A stretch of DNA of 64,000 nucleotides from an uncultured Pelagibacteraceae bacterium. Lineage in GTDB: Bacteria > Pseudomonadota > Alphaproteobacteria > Pelagibacterales > Pelagibacteraceae. Location of the stretch: positions 1 through 64,000 of the forward strand of contig CACBKA010000004.1 of NCBI GenBank assembly GCA_902539745.1, in the 5' to 3' direction. Both the position numbers and the translations under genes were made by a program. The notes beneath the pieces were generated by a model that saw nothing but the letters and a program-made list of their open reading frames with translations, was not told where the DNA came from and did not search any database. This document shows, piece by piece, positions 37,429 to 46,447 of this stretch; positions within the stretch are counted from its first letter, which is position 1, and each line of letters begins with the position of its first letter.

Positions 37429-38456
37429 TGAGAGAAATTAAATCTAAAAAAAATAATCTTTTTAAAAAGTTTTTTGTAAAGGTTTGTAGATTTTTTGGAG
37501 TAGAATTAATTGACCAAAGCAATTTTTCAATACCTACCTCCAACAAGTCTATGGATGATACTTTAAGTGTGCCTGGAAAAAAATCAATAACTCTACCGAT
37601 GGGTAAGATTAATATTACAAGACCTGTTAAATCACTAAATATTATTTTACGAACTTGTATGTCAGTTAATATGCTTACTCAATCAAAAAAAAGAATTTTT
37701 GAAAAGGATAAAGAGGAGTATACAAAAAGAACACTTATTTCATTAGTCAATAGTGTTCATTATGCTAAAGAATTTTTTAAATATGTTAAATTTAAAATAC
37801 ATATAATTGATCACAACTCCTCAAAAAATCAAATTAATGATATTAAAATAATTTTAGAGAAATCAAATTTAAATTTTGAAATTTTAAATTTAAAATTTAA
37901 AGAGTTTTCAAATCTTATAGAAAACATCAACGAAGAAAAAAAAGAAGTAACAAATAATCAAAAGTCAAATATGTCGAATATTCATCAATCATTAATCCTT
38001 TCTAAAGAAGCATGTGAAGATCTTACTTATTTTGTTGAAGACGATTATATTCATGAAAAAAATAGTCTTACAGAAATGCTTTTTGCTTATGAAAAGATAG
38101 CTTCACTTACAAAAAAAGAATTAATTATTTGCCCTACAGATTATCCATTTCTTTATAATCAAAATGAAAGTACCAAAATTTTTTTAGGTGATAAAAAGCA
38201 CTGGCGTCAAATAGACCAGACATTATGTACATTTTTAACTAGTAAAGAAATTATCGATAGATATTGGGATCAAATTATAAGTATGTGTAAATTTGAGCAC
38301 TACCCTTTTGAAAAACCATTACATAATATATATAAAAAAGAATTATGTATATCACCAATACCCTCACTAGCAGTTCATTTTACAAACATAAACTCGATTT
38401 ACGGTTTGTCTCCAAATGTAGAATGGAAAAGGTTGTGGGATGAAAATTCAAGTTAA
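37428..38456 (+). CDS. Uncharacterised protein, GT-A-like fold suspected
   Basis: A 342-residue cytosolic protein with an amphipathic basic N-terminus (NNLFKKFFVKVCRFFGVEL) that may touch the membrane. The middle reads like a GT-A glycosyltransferase: SLNIILRTCMS opens a strand, FKIHIIDHNSS follows, and YFVEDDYIHEKNS near residue 205 supplies an acidic EDD where a DxD motif would be. Function not established. It overlaps its upstream neighbour's stop by one base and bcp by 17 bases. Confidence 0.75.
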   Translation: MREIKSKKNNLFKKFFVKVCRFFGVELIDQSNFSIPTSNKSMDDTLSVPGKKSITLPMGKINITRPVKSLNIILRTCMSVNMLTQSKKRIFEKDKEEYTKRTLISLVNSVHYAKEFFKYVKFKIHIIDHNSSKNQINDIKIILEKSNLNFEILNLKFKEFSNLIENINEEKKEVTNNQKSNMSNIHQSLILSKEACEDLTYFVEDDYIHEKNSLTEMLFAYEKIASLTKKELIICPTDYPFLYNQNESTKIFLGDKKHWRQIDQTLCTFLTSKEIIDRYWDQIISMCKFEHYPFEKPLHNIYKKELCISPIPSLAVHFTNINSIYGLSPNVEWKRLWDENSS

Positions 38457-38901
38457 TAAAAAAGCAATAAATTTTAAGTTACAGTCTACATCAGGTAAAA
38501 TTTTTAATTTATTAGATGTAAAAAATGGGTTGGTTGTATACTTTTATCCAAAAGATAATACTCCAGGATGCACTCTAGAAACTAAAGATTTTTCATTGCT
38601 TTATAAGAAATTTAAATCACTTAAGTACGAGGTTGTAGGTATATCTAAGGATAATATGGAAAGTCATATAAAATTCAAAAAAAAATTCAAAGTTCCTTTC
38701 CAACTCCTCTCTGACGAAAAGATTAAAGTACAAAAAAAATATGGTATCTGGGGGCCTAAATCTTTTATGGGTAAAAAGTTTATGGGAACAATTAGATCAA
38801 CAATTGTTATTAATAAAGGAAAAATTATTAAAGTATGGTCTAATGTTAGAGTTAAAGATCATGCAAAAGAAGTTCTTAGTTTTATAAAATCATCAAAATA
38901 A
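38440..38901 (+). CDS. bcp: Thioredoxin-dependent peroxiredoxin, BCP/PrxQ type
   Basis: A 153-residue peroxiredoxin. The peroxidatic Cys is in FYPKDNTPGCTLETKDF near residue 45. The resolving Cys usually five residues later is replaced (Lys or Asp there), so it is a 1-Cys variant. It reduces hydrogen and alkyl peroxides in the cytosol. It ends three bases before a hairpin array. Confidence 0.93.
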   Translation: MKIQVNKKAINFKLQSTSGKIFNLLDVKNGLVVYFYPKDNTPGCTLETKDFSLLYKKFKSLKYEVVGISKDNMESHIKFKKKFKVPFQLLSDEKIKVQKKYGIWGPKSFMGKKFMGTIRSTIVINKGKIIKVWSNVRVKDHAKEVLSFIKSSK

Positions 38902-38903
38902 AA

Positions 38904-38923
38904 AGGCCCGATTTCTCGGGCCT
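38904..38923 (-). terminator. Hairpin, distal terminator of amtB
   Basis: AGGCCCGA-TTTC-TCGGGCCT is a perfect 8-bp stem. On the minus strand it is followed by a T-rich run, so it acts toward amtB transcripts. It may also slow bcp transcripts, although no T run follows on the plus strand. Confidence 0.7.
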
Positions 38924-38962
38924 ATATTACCTAAACTTTAGGGAAGGTAATTTGCTAAAAAG

Positions 38963-38990
38963 TAAGGCCCGGACTAAAAACCGGGCCTTA
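38963..38990 (-). terminator. Hairpin, proximal terminator of amtB
   Basis: TAAGGCCCGG-(8)-CCGGGCCTTA forms a 10-bp stem. On the minus strand a CTTTTT run follows at once, as in an intrinsic terminator. Its stem shares GGCCCG with the distal hairpin. Confidence 0.8.
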
Positions 38991-39023
38991 AATTATCTCC
39001 TAAACGAAGGGAGGGAGAGTTAT

Positions 39024-40316
39024 TTAATCTCTTATACCGTAAGCGATTACGCCAACCTCAGACTTATCAGTTCCGAGCCTTTCAGCTTCTTTACTGATTC
39101 TTATTCCAATAGTCATTTTCATAATTGACCATACGATGTATGACACTACGAAAACGAAAACTACTACCGAAATCGTTCCTAAGAATTGTGAACCGAAACC
39201 TACTTCTGTATTTGTAAATGGAACTGCTAATGTACCCCATACTCCAGCAACTAAGTGTGCAGGAATAGCACCAACAACATCATCTATTTTCATTTTGTAT
39301 AATAGTTTTGTTGAGTAGTACATTAATACACCAGCTATTGCTCCAATCACGATTGCAGCAAGTGGGCTTGGTGCTAAAGGTTCCGCTGTTATACCAACTA
39401 AACCAGCTATCGCACCGTTAAGCATCATTACTACGTCAGTTTTTCCACCGGCAAGTCTTGATACTGTGGCAGCGGCTAATACACCACCACCTGCAGCTAA
39501 GTTTGTATTAATATATATTGTTGCAACAGAGCTAACATCTTCTAATGTTCCAGCAGCTAATTGTGAACCACCGTTAAATCCAAACCAACCTAACCAAAGT
39601 ATAAATACTCCAAGCGTTGCTAATGGAATTGAAGAAGCCGCAAAAGGTGCCATAGCTTTTACGCCACCTCCTGAAGTAAATCTTCCAGATCTCGCACCAA
39701 GCACTATTGCACCAGCAAGAGCAGCAGCTCCTCCGGCAGCATGTACTAATGTTGAACCTGCAAAATCAGAAAAACCAGCAGTTGATAACCAACCGCCGCC
39801 CCACTGCCATCCCATTTCAATTGGATAAATAAATCCGGTTAAAATAGCTGCAAATAAGAAGAATGGCCAAATTTTAATTCTTTCAGCCAATGTTCCTGAT
39901 ACGATTGACATTGTTGTTGCACAGAATACCATTTGGAAAAACCAATCTGATCCATCAGAATAACCTGTTTCCAATGAAGATGCGTCACTCCAAGATGAGA
40001 ATGAACCTATATAACCACCTTCTGGTATACCGTATGCTAAATTGTATCCAACTAGCCAAAACATTACTCCGGCAATTGAATATAAACCTATATTTTTTGC
40101 GCAGATTGCTGATACACTTTTAGATGTAACCAACCCTGATTCAAGCATGGCAAAACCTGCTGCCATCCACATGACCAGAAAACCTGACATTAAAAATAAT
40201 ATTGTATTAAATATGTATTGTACTTCTGCCGATACAGTCGTATTTGCGTACCCTAGACCAGCAAAGCTGAAATAAAGCGCTGTACCTGCAAAAAAGTAAC
40301 CAAGTATTTTTTTCAT
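39024..40316 (-). CDS. amtB: Ammonium transporter
   Basis: A 430-residue Amt-family channel with a signal sequence (MKKILGYFFAGTALYFSFAGLGYA) and eleven predicted helices. Family signatures include GFLVMWMAAGFAMLESGLV, GFSDFAGSTLVHAAGGAAALAGA and AHLVAGVWGTLA with pore His residues. It brings in ammonium for GlnA. The frame opens at an ATG at 40334 (MNKGGSMKK), but that stretch encodes the AAAGGAGGAAGT ribosome site, so the second ATG at 40316 is the start. Confidence 0.97.
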   Translation of the reverse strand: MKKILGYFFAGTALYFSFAGLGYANTTVSAEVQYIFNTILFLMSGFLVMWMAAGFAMLESGLVTSKSVSAICAKNIGLYSIAGVMFWLVGYNLAYGIPEGGYIGSFSSWSDASSLETGYSDGSDWFFQMVFCATTMSIVSGTLAERIKIWPFFLFAAILTGFIYPIEMGWQWGGGWLSTAGFSDFAGSTLVHAAGGAAALAGAIVLGARSGRFTSGGGVKAMAPFAASSIPLATLGVFILWLGWFGFNGGSQLAAGTLEDVSSVATIYINTNLAAGGGVLAAATVSRLAGGKTDVVMMLNGAIAGLVGITAEPLAPSPLAAIVIGAIAGVLMYYSTKLLYKMKIDDVVGAIPAHLVAGVWGTLAVPFTNTEVGFGSQFLGTISVVVFVFVVSYIVWSIMKMTIGIRISKEAERLGTDKSEVGVIAYGIRD

Positions 40317-40423
40317 ACTTCCTCCTTTGTTCATTGTAAATTTTTAAATGATTGTTAAAAAAAGAGTTACGTTAAGTGACGTGATGAGTTATGCAGTTTT
40401 TGCAAGGGGTGCGGCGTTTTCAA

Positions 40424-40456
40424 ACAATCCCCAAAATCATAGTTTTTGGGGATTGT
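40424..40456 (-). terminator. Hairpin after hupB
   Basis: ACAATCCCCAAAA and TTTTGGGGATTGT form a 13-bp stem with a seven-base loop, ten bases past the hupB stop. The following minus-strand bases (TTGAAAACG) contain only a short T run, so strength is uncertain. Confidence 0.65.
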
Positions 40457-40465
40457 CTAAATAGG

Positions 40466-40741
40466 TTACTTGTTGAACATATCTTTCAAACTTTTCGCTG
40501 GAAGAAATTTAACCTTCTGAGAAGCGCTAATTTGAATTTGTTCCCCAGTTCTTGGATTTCTACCAATTCTGGCTTTTCTTTTAGCTACTTTATACGTACC
40601 AAAACCAGCGATTTTGACAGGTTCGTCACTTTTTAAACAATCCAGTATTATCTGAGTAATTGTATCAAAAGTCCGCTCCGCATCTGCTTTGCTTTGGCTT
40701 AAAGTAGAAGCAATTTTATTAACTAGTTGTTTTTTGTTCAT
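40466..40741 (-). CDS. hupB: HU-family DNA-binding protein
   Basis: A 91-residue histone-like protein with MNKKQLVNKIASTLSQSKADAERT, GFGTYKVAKRKARIGRNPRTGEQI and the closing KSLKDMF. It bends and compacts DNA. It has its own 160-base upstream gap and a hairpin terminator, so it is probably monocistronic. That gap holds no other feature I can support. Confidence 0.96.
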   Translation of the reverse strand: MNKKQLVNKIASTLSQSKADAERTFDTITQIILDCLKSDEPVKIAGFGTYKVAKRKARIGRNPRTGEQIQISASQKVKFLPAKSLKDMFNK

Positions 40742-40900
40742 TTATGCCCCTTTTTATTGATATTTTGAATGTGTCTAAAAACTCAGTAAAATCAACAATT
40801 ATTTAGTGTTTTTTAAACATATTAACACTATATATTGTACATATGAAAAATCATTGATTTTATTAGCTTTTTTAAGGTTTTTATTTAATTTTTAATAAAA

Positions 40901-41998
40901 CTACCAAGTATTAATATCGTTAAAAGTGGTGAATAGCATCAAGGAAACTAGCAAAAATAACCCGATTCGAAAAAAACTTTCCTGAGTTTTTTGTGATAAA
41001 GGTCTTCCAAGAATTTTCTCAAATAAAAAAAACATCAAATGTCCACCGTCAAGCAAAGGTATGGGAAATAAATTAATTAAACCTAAACTTATAGATATAT
41101 ATGCAATTGTGGTAACAAAGGCTAAAAAACCAAATTCAGCAACTTGACCAGATATTTTTGCAATTTTAATAGGTCCGCCAAGTTGGGATGTGTCGGCTTT
41201 ACCACTAAGCATTGAACCCACATAACTTAGCGTAGTTTTACATACAAACCAAACCTCCTGAATTGAGTAATAAATTGCAGAAGCAGGTCCAAGTTTTTTT
41301 TGATTTATTTCGTTTGTTGCGGGTTTTATTGAAATCCCAATTATTTTTTTTTTAATTGAATTGCCAAATGCATCTTTTGTTTCTATTAATTTAGTCTCAG
41401 TCTTAAAGGTTATTTCCCTATTATTTCTAAGTACAGTTATGTCAATTAAATCAGATGAATTAGTATTAATAAATGTTGATACCTCTCTTATACTTAAAAC
41501 TTTATTATTATCTACAGCTATAATAATATCGTTTTTTTTTAAACCTGCTTTCTCAGCGGGACTATCGACAGTAATTTCATCAATTTTTGGCTGAGTAAAG
41601 TCTTTGCCTACAAACATATAAATACAAGAAAAAATAAGTATAGCTAATAAAAAATTTGCTAATGGACCACCAAAAACAATTAGAGCTCTTTGGTATAGTG
41701 GCTTTGTTATGAACAATTTTTCTTGATCTTCTTTATTGTACTTTTTTAAAATTTTAGCTTGTTCTGCTTGGCTAAAAACATTTCTGTCTCCAAAAAACTT
41801 TACGTATCCACCAAGAGGTACTAAACAAAATTTCCATCTCGTTCCATTTTTATCATTAAAACCAAAAATTTCTTTTCCGAAACCAATAGAAAAATCTGTT
41901 ACACCAACTTTGTATTTTCTAGCAAAATAATAGTGTCCATACTCATGAATAAATACAACGACAGTTATTAGAATTATAAAAGGTATTATAAAGTTCAT
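40901..41998 (-). CDS. rseP: RseP-type site-2 zinc metalloprotease
   Basis: A 365-residue membrane protease with HExxH in VVFIHEYGHYYFA near residue 18-22, a central PDZ domain (SPAEKAGLKKNDIIIAVDNN), and the C-terminal zinc ligand in PIPLLDGGHLMFF. It cleaves membrane proteins such as anti-sigma factors. It lacks the dxr/bamA neighbours common in proteobacteria and instead overlaps a rhomboid protease gene by four bases. Confidence 0.94.
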   Translation of the reverse strand: MNFIIPFIILITVVVFIHEYGHYYFARKYKVGVTDFSIGFGKEIFGFNDKNGTRWKFCLVPLGGYVKFFGDRNVFSQAEQAKILKKYNKEDQEKLFITKPLYQRALIVFGGPLANFLLAILIFSCIYMFVGKDFTQPKIDEITVDSPAEKAGLKKNDIIIAVDNNKVLSIREVSTFINTNSSDLIDITVLRNNREITFKTETKLIETKDAFGNSIKKKIIGISIKPATNEINQKKLGPASAIYYSIQEVWFVCKTTLSYVGSMLSGKADTSQLGGPIKIAKISGQVAEFGFLAFVTTIAYISISLGLINLFPIPLLDGGHLMFFLFEKILGRPLSQKTQESFFRIGLFLLVSLMLFTTFNDINTW

Positions 41999-42723
41999 TG
42001 TTCCCAGGGTCCTTTTTTCTTAATATTTTTTGATGATTTGTTTAAGTTGTTTCTTGTGTTTTTTTTATTAAAAAATAATATCAAAATTAAACCAGAAATA
42101 AAACCTCCTATATGCGCGGCATAAGCTACACCACCACCAGAGGACGTCGACAAAAATGAATTTATAAACTGTAATACAAACCAAAATCCAAGTACATACA
42201 AAGCTCTAATTTTTAATAATTGACTAAAGAAACCAAATGGTATCAAAACTAAAACTCTTGCGTTTGGATAATTTATTAAATACGCACCAAGCACTCCCCC
42301 TATTGCTCCACTGGCTCCAATCATGGGTATTTGAGAATTTATATCTACTAAAACCTGTGACATTGCCGCCCCAATTCCACAGACAAAATAAAAAATTACA
42401 AAATTAAGTGTACCCAAATCATCTTCGATATTGTCCGCAAAAATCCATAAATATAACATGTTGCCAATTAAATGCATCCAACCTCCATGCATGAACATCG
42501 AGGTGAATATTGTTCCAATAGGTGAAATCCTATTAAGATCACTTGGTAATTGGTCTATTCCCATTAAAACAGAAGGTATTAAACCGTATGAGTATGTGAA
42601 ATCTCTCAACTCATTTTCACTAAGACCAAGTTGAGCGATGAATATTAAAACACAAAATCCAATAATACCGTAACTTACTATTGGTCTTGAGCTAGTTGGA
42701 TTATCATCTTTTAAAGGAATCAT
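41995..42723 (-). CDS. Rhomboid-family intramembrane serine protease
   Basis: A 242-residue protein with about six helices. Ser lies in GASGAIGGVLGAY near residue 137, His in AHIGGFISG near 207, and FMHGGWMHLIGNMLYL supplies the HxxxN loop. It cleaves membrane segments. The tail is basic. It overlaps rseP, so two intramembrane proteases appear to be co-expressed. Confidence 0.93.
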   Translation of the reverse strand: MIPLKDDNPTSSRPIVSYGIIGFCVLIFIAQLGLSENELRDFTYSYGLIPSVLMGIDQLPSDLNRISPIGTIFTSMFMHGGWMHLIGNMLYLWIFADNIEDDLGTLNFVIFYFVCGIGAAMSQVLVDINSQIPMIGASGAIGGVLGAYLINYPNARVLVLIPFGFFSQLLKIRALYVLGFWFVLQFINSFLSTSSGGGVAYAAHIGGFISGLILILFFNKKNTRNNLNKSSKNIKKKGPWEQ

Positions 42724-42804
42724 GTTTTAATTTACTTGTTTTATTGATTTTTGTAGTATTTTAAACATTTGATTTTATCAACCTATAATTGTAATATTAA
42801 CGTT

Positions 42805-43116
42805 ATGAGCGAAAAAACTTCAGTACTTTTATCAGATGTTACAATAAAAGGTAATGTCATTGAAAAAGAGAAACTAATGACTGACGCTAAAATTGAGGGT
42901 GATGTGTCTGCAGATCTACTTCAAACTTTTGAAGGTTCAAATATTAAAGGCAACATTAATTCATCCAGTACAAGTATTGGTGGTGCGCTTAAAGGTAACG
43001 TTAAATCCGACAAAATAAAAATAAAATCTACGGCAGATGTAGAAGGAACTCTTAATCAAAGAAATCTATCGATCGAAGATGGTGCCAAATTGAAAATTAA
43101 AGCAGAGACTTACTAA
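42805..43116 (+). CDS. Bactofilin-family cytoskeletal protein
   Basis: A 103-residue beta-helix protein with repeating short hydrophobic strands (VTIKGNVIEKEKL, IEGDVSADLLQTFEG, IKGNINSSS, LKGNVKSDKI, VEGTLNQRN), the pattern of bactofilins. These polymerise without nucleotide at the inner membrane and place envelope enzymes. The frame opens at a TTG at 42769; the ATG at 42805 is the likely start. Confidence 0.85.
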   Translation: MSEKTSVLLSDVTIKGNVIEKEKLMTDAKIEGDVSADLLQTFEGSNIKGNINSSSTSIGGALKGNVKSDKIKIKSTADVEGTLNQRNLSIEDGAKLKIKAETY

Positions 43117-43117
43117 A

Positions 43118-44008
43118 CTAAAATTTCCACTCGTTAATTTTACTAAACAAAAAATTTCTAAAAGCTTTAACTTTGCCTACGTTTTTTAATGATTGAGGAT
43201 AAACAAAATGCGCTTCTGTCAAAGGTCCTTCTACTTCGGGAAGAACTTTTGTTATATTTGGAACATTAACTGTAATATAATCTGGTAATGCAGCAAGGCC
43301 CACTCCACTTTGCACTGCCAATAACAATCCATAAACACTATTGACTTTCATGACTGGTTTTCTTTTTTTATTATCTTTCGATCCTAATTTAAGAGCCCAA
43401 TCAGGGTTAAAAACGGGAGAGGGTGCTCCTCTTCCATAGGTAATAAAATTGTGCTTGTTTAAATCTGATATTTTTTTTGGATGACCATTTTTTTCCAAAT
43501 ATTTATTTGAACCATAAATGTGGTAATGTAGATCAATCATTTTCTTTTGGATGTAATTTAATTGTTTTGGTCTACGCATAAAAATACCGATATCAGACTG
43601 TCTTGTACTTAAATCTAATTCTTTATCATCAAAAATAAGCTCAACCTCAAGTTCAGGGTGTAGGCTCATAAACTCTTGTATTCTTGGTGTGAGCCAAGTT
43701 GTTCCAAAGCTTACTACTGTAGTTACGGTTAGTTTTCCGTTTATTTTATCTTTTTCCTCACTAAGGGTTGACTCAACATCCTTAAGCTTTGAAATTACAT
43801 CGTTAGCCGTTTTATATAAATATTCACCATTGCTCGTTAAAACTAAACCTCTAGCATGTCTTTCAAATAGGTGGATTTTAAGATCTTTTTCTAATGATTG
43901 AATTTGTCTACTAATTGCTGATTGGCTTAAATTTAATATTGTTGATGCATTTGTAAAACTACCAGCCTCAGCAACGGTATGAAAAATTTTTAATTTATCC
44001 CAATCCAT
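43118..44008 (-). CDS. LysR-family transcriptional regulator
   Basis: A 296-residue LTTR. The winged helix is at residues 1-60 (FHTVAEAGSFTNASTILNLSQSAISRQIQSLE), followed by the linker helix and effector-binding domain. It ends the acuI transcript, 14 bases downstream. The inducer is unknown; regulation of the adjoining reductase is inference from position. Confidence 0.93.
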   Translation of the reverse strand: MDWDKLKIFHTVAEAGSFTNASTILNLSQSAISRQIQSLEKDLKIHLFERHARGLVLTSNGEYLYKTANDVISKLKDVESTLSEEKDKINGKLTVTTVVSFGTTWLTPRIQEFMSLHPELEVELIFDDKELDLSTRQSDIGIFMRRPKQLNYIQKKMIDLHYHIYGSNKYLEKNGHPKKISDLNKHNFITYGRGAPSPVFNPDWALKLGSKDNKKRKPVMKVNSVYGLLLAVQSGVGLAALPDYITVNVPNITKVLPEVEGPLTEAHFVYPQSLKNVGKVKAFRNFLFSKINEWKF

Positions 44009-44022
44009 AAATTATTTTTTTA

Positions 44023-45018
44023 TTATTTATTTGTATTTAATATTGCACGACCTGAAAACTCACCTTTAATTAATTTTGGGTAAGTTTCTAAAAGCTCATT
44101 AAATGATAATTCTTTCGTAAATCCTTGAACCTTTGTAAAATCTATTAATTTTGCTGCTTGTCCCCACACAAATTCTCTTCTCTTTAAGGATGAGCCTGAC
44201 GAGTCAATACCCCAAAGTTTAACTCCTCTAATAATAAATGGCATTACAGTCGTATTTATTTTATTTCCACCTGCATTTCCGCATGCCGCAACTATTCCAC
44301 CAGGTTTTGTTTGAGCAAAAATTTTTGTTAATGCTGGGCCTCCAACAGTATCAACAACACCGTCCCAAATACCTTTTTCTAATAATTTGCTTTCACCCTC
44401 AAACTCTTTTCTATCTATAATATTTTTTGCACCTAAATCTTTTAGATAGTCTGTTTTATCTTTTTTTCCTGTAACAGCATGCACATCATAACCCATCTTA
44501 GATAATATCATTATAGCAATACTTCCAACGCCACCTGTTGCCCCTGTTACTAGTACATCTTTAACTTTTGCACCAAGTAATAATTCCTCTTTTGCTTTTA
44601 CTGCAAAAGAACATAGTAATGCTGTAAAACCAGCTGTACCTAACATCATTGATTTTTTGTTGTCTAAATCTTTAGGCATTTTAACTAAAAAATTAGAGTC
44701 AACTTTTGCGTATTGTGAAAACCCACCAAAATAACTTTCACCTACTCTAAATCCAGTTAAAATTACATTGTCATCTTTTTTAAATTTATCGTCAGCACTT
44801 TCCACGACAATTCCCGAAAAATCTATGCCAGGAACAAAGGGGAATTTCCTTACTATTCTTCCCCCATCCTTTAGTATCATGGCATCTTTGTAGTTAAGGC
44901 TGGAATAATCTACCTTCACTAAAACATTTCCGTCTTTAAGAGTTTCTTTATCTATCTCTTTTACTTCGCGAGTAAATTTTTCATTTTGATTATCAATAAC
45001 AATTGCTTTGAATTTCAT
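44023..45018 (-). CDS. acuI: Acrylyl-CoA reductase-like MDR oxidoreductase (AcuI/YhdH family)
   Basis: A 331-residue medium-chain reductase without zinc-binding cysteines in the usual lobe. SSLNYKDAMILKDGGRIVRKFPFVPGIDFSG is highly typical of AcuI/YhdH, and VTGATGGVGSIAIMIL is the NADPH site. AcuI reduces toxic acryloyl-CoA to propionyl-CoA, which matters in organisms that break down DMSP. The substrate is inferred from the family. Confidence 0.88.
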   Translation of the reverse strand: MKFKAIVIDNQNEKFTREVKEIDKETLKDGNVLVKVDYSSLNYKDAMILKDGGRIVRKFPFVPGIDFSGIVVESADDKFKKDDNVILTGFRVGESYFGGFSQYAKVDSNFLVKMPKDLDNKKSMMLGTAGFTALLCSFAVKAKEELLLGAKVKDVLVTGATGGVGSIAIMILSKMGYDVHAVTGKKDKTDYLKDLGAKNIIDRKEFEGESKLLEKGIWDGVVDTVGGPALTKIFAQTKPGGIVAACGNAGGNKINTTVMPFIIRGVKLWGIDSSGSSLKRREFVWGQAAKLIDFTKVQGFTKELSFNELLETYPKLIKGEFSGRAILNTNK

Positions 45019-45088
45019 AGAAAACTATATGATCTTACATGTGACAAATTAATATGACAAATATTTTCTTTTAAGCGTATTATTTTTA

Positions 45089-45289
45089 ATGAAGAAATTA
45101 CCGTATTATATAAGATTAGGGATAATTATTGTTATATTAATATCTCCGATACCTGCTTTTCAGATCGGATGGTACTTTTTAGGAAAAAAAGACGGCTTGT
45201 TATTTGCATTTTGTTATGGAATTTTTGCAGTATCTTTTGCGTGTTACAAATTTTATTTAGATAATTGGAGAGATGAGGATGAAGATTAG
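45089..45289 (+). CDS. 66-residue two-TM protein
   Basis: A small protein with two hydrophobic helices (IRLGIIIVILISPIPAFQIGWYF and LLFAFCYGIFAVSFACYKFYL) and an acidic tail ending DEDED. No family recognised. Its stop overlaps the opposing folE stop by four bases. Confidence 0.7.
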   Translation: MKKLPYYIRLGIIIVILISPIPAFQIGWYFLGKKDGLLFAFCYGIFAVSFACYKFYLDNWRDEDED

Positions 45290-45903
45290 CGCTTTTCGGT
45301 TATATAATTTAAAAATCTATTTTGAAAACTTAAATCATTTTTAAACTTACCTAAAAAATAATTTGTAATTGTGGTTGCTTTTTCTTTTTTTATTCCTCTC
45401 ATAGTCATACACTGGTGTGTAGAGTCTATTGTGACGGCAACCCCGTGTGCATCTAAACCTTTCATCAAAGTTTCTGCAATTTGCATTGTTAATCTCTCTT
45501 GTGTTTGTAATCTTTTTGAAAATACTTCTACAACTCTAGCAAGTTTACTTAATCCAACAACTCTTTTATTAGGTAGATATGCAACATGAGCCACACCTAT
45601 AATCGGAGCCATGTGATGCTCGCAATGACTTTGCACTGATATGTTTTTTTGCAGAACCATATCATCATAACCATTAACGTCGCCAAAAGTTTTTAACAAT
45701 TCTGAAGTAATTTCTTGTTTGTACCCTTTAAAATATTCTTTAAAAGCCTTTGTTACCCTTCTAGGAGTTTCACGTAATCCTTCTCTGTCAGGATTTTCGC
45801 CAATCCATCTTAAAATAGTTCTGAAAGCTTCTTGGGCTTCTTTGTCAGAAACTTCTGTTTTTTCTTTTAAAATCGTTGTGTTTAGATTTTTAACTATTTT
45901 CAT
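45286..45903 (-). CDS. folE: GTP cyclohydrolase I
   Basis: A 205-residue enzyme with zinc ligands in VQSHCEHHMAPIIGVAHVAYLP and THQCMTMRG, and the GLSKLARVVEVFSKRLQTQERLT helix. It makes 7,8-dihydroneopterin triphosphate for folate or queuosine. It is divergent from hisI. Confidence 0.97.
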   Translation of the reverse strand: MKIVKNLNTTILKEKTEVSDKEAQEAFRTILRWIGENPDREGLRETPRRVTKAFKEYFKGYKQEITSELLKTFGDVNGYDDMVLQKNISVQSHCEHHMAPIIGVAHVAYLPNKRVVGLSKLARVVEVFSKRLQTQERLTMQIAETLMKGLDAHGVAVTIDSTHQCMTMRGIKKEKATTITNYFLGKFKNDLSFQNRFLNYITEKR

Positions 45904-45979
45904 AATTTTTAAAATTAATATATAATAATTATTATTAATGCAAATTTCAAATTTTGATTTAATTAAACTGGACCTTTAA

Positions 45980-46447
45980 ATGTTTAAAAAAAGAGAAAAT
46001 GTCGCGGATATAGAGGAGGGAAATCTATTGTCACCAAAATTTGATAATAGTGGTCTTATACCAGTTACAACAACTGATCACAAAACAAATGAGGTGTTGA
46101 TGCAAGGATTTATGAATGAAGAAGCTCTAAAAAAAACAATTGAAACAAAAGAAGCTCACTATTGGAGCAGATCTAGAAAAGAAGTTTGGCACAAAGGAGA
46201 GACTAGCGGTTATGTTCAAAAAGTTATTGAGCTAAGAATTGATGACGATCAAGACTCAATATGGATGACTGTAAATATTGGTGATGGAGCTAGTTGCCAC
46301 GTTGGATATAAGTCTTGTTTTTACAGATCAGTGCCCCTTGGAAAAATTCAAGACAGTGAAAAGATAAAAATGGAATTCAAAGAAAAAAAGAAAAAATTTG
46401 ATCCTAATAAAGTTTACAAAGATAAACCAAATCCAACTAAAATTTAA
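45980..46447 (+). CDS. hisI: Phosphoribosyl-AMP cyclohydrolase
   Basis: A 155-residue enzyme with MQGFMNEEALKKTI, AHYWSRSRKEVWHKGETSG and the zinc/magnesium site DGASCHVGYKSCFYRS. It catalyses the third step of histidine synthesis. The HisE pyrophosphohydrolase domain is not fused. A TTG-free ATG follows a weak ribosome site. Confidence 0.96.
   Translation: MFKKRENVADIEEGNLLSPKFDNSGLIPVTTTDHKTNEVLMQGFMNEEALKKTIETKEAHYWSRSRKEVWHKGETSGYVQKVIELRIDDDQDSIWMTVNIGDGASCHVGYKSCFYRSVPLGKIQDSEKIKMEFKEKKKKFDPNKVYKDKPNPTKI

Noticed and set aside
39466-39828. 120-residue plus-strand proline/alanine-rich frame
   Set aside because: It is the mirror of the Gly/Ala-rich membrane helices of amtB on the other strand and has no signal or family features.
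40317-40423. Operator between amtB and the hupB hairpin
   Set aside because: Two ACGT words occur close together in ACGTTAAGTGACGT, but this is too short and common to call.
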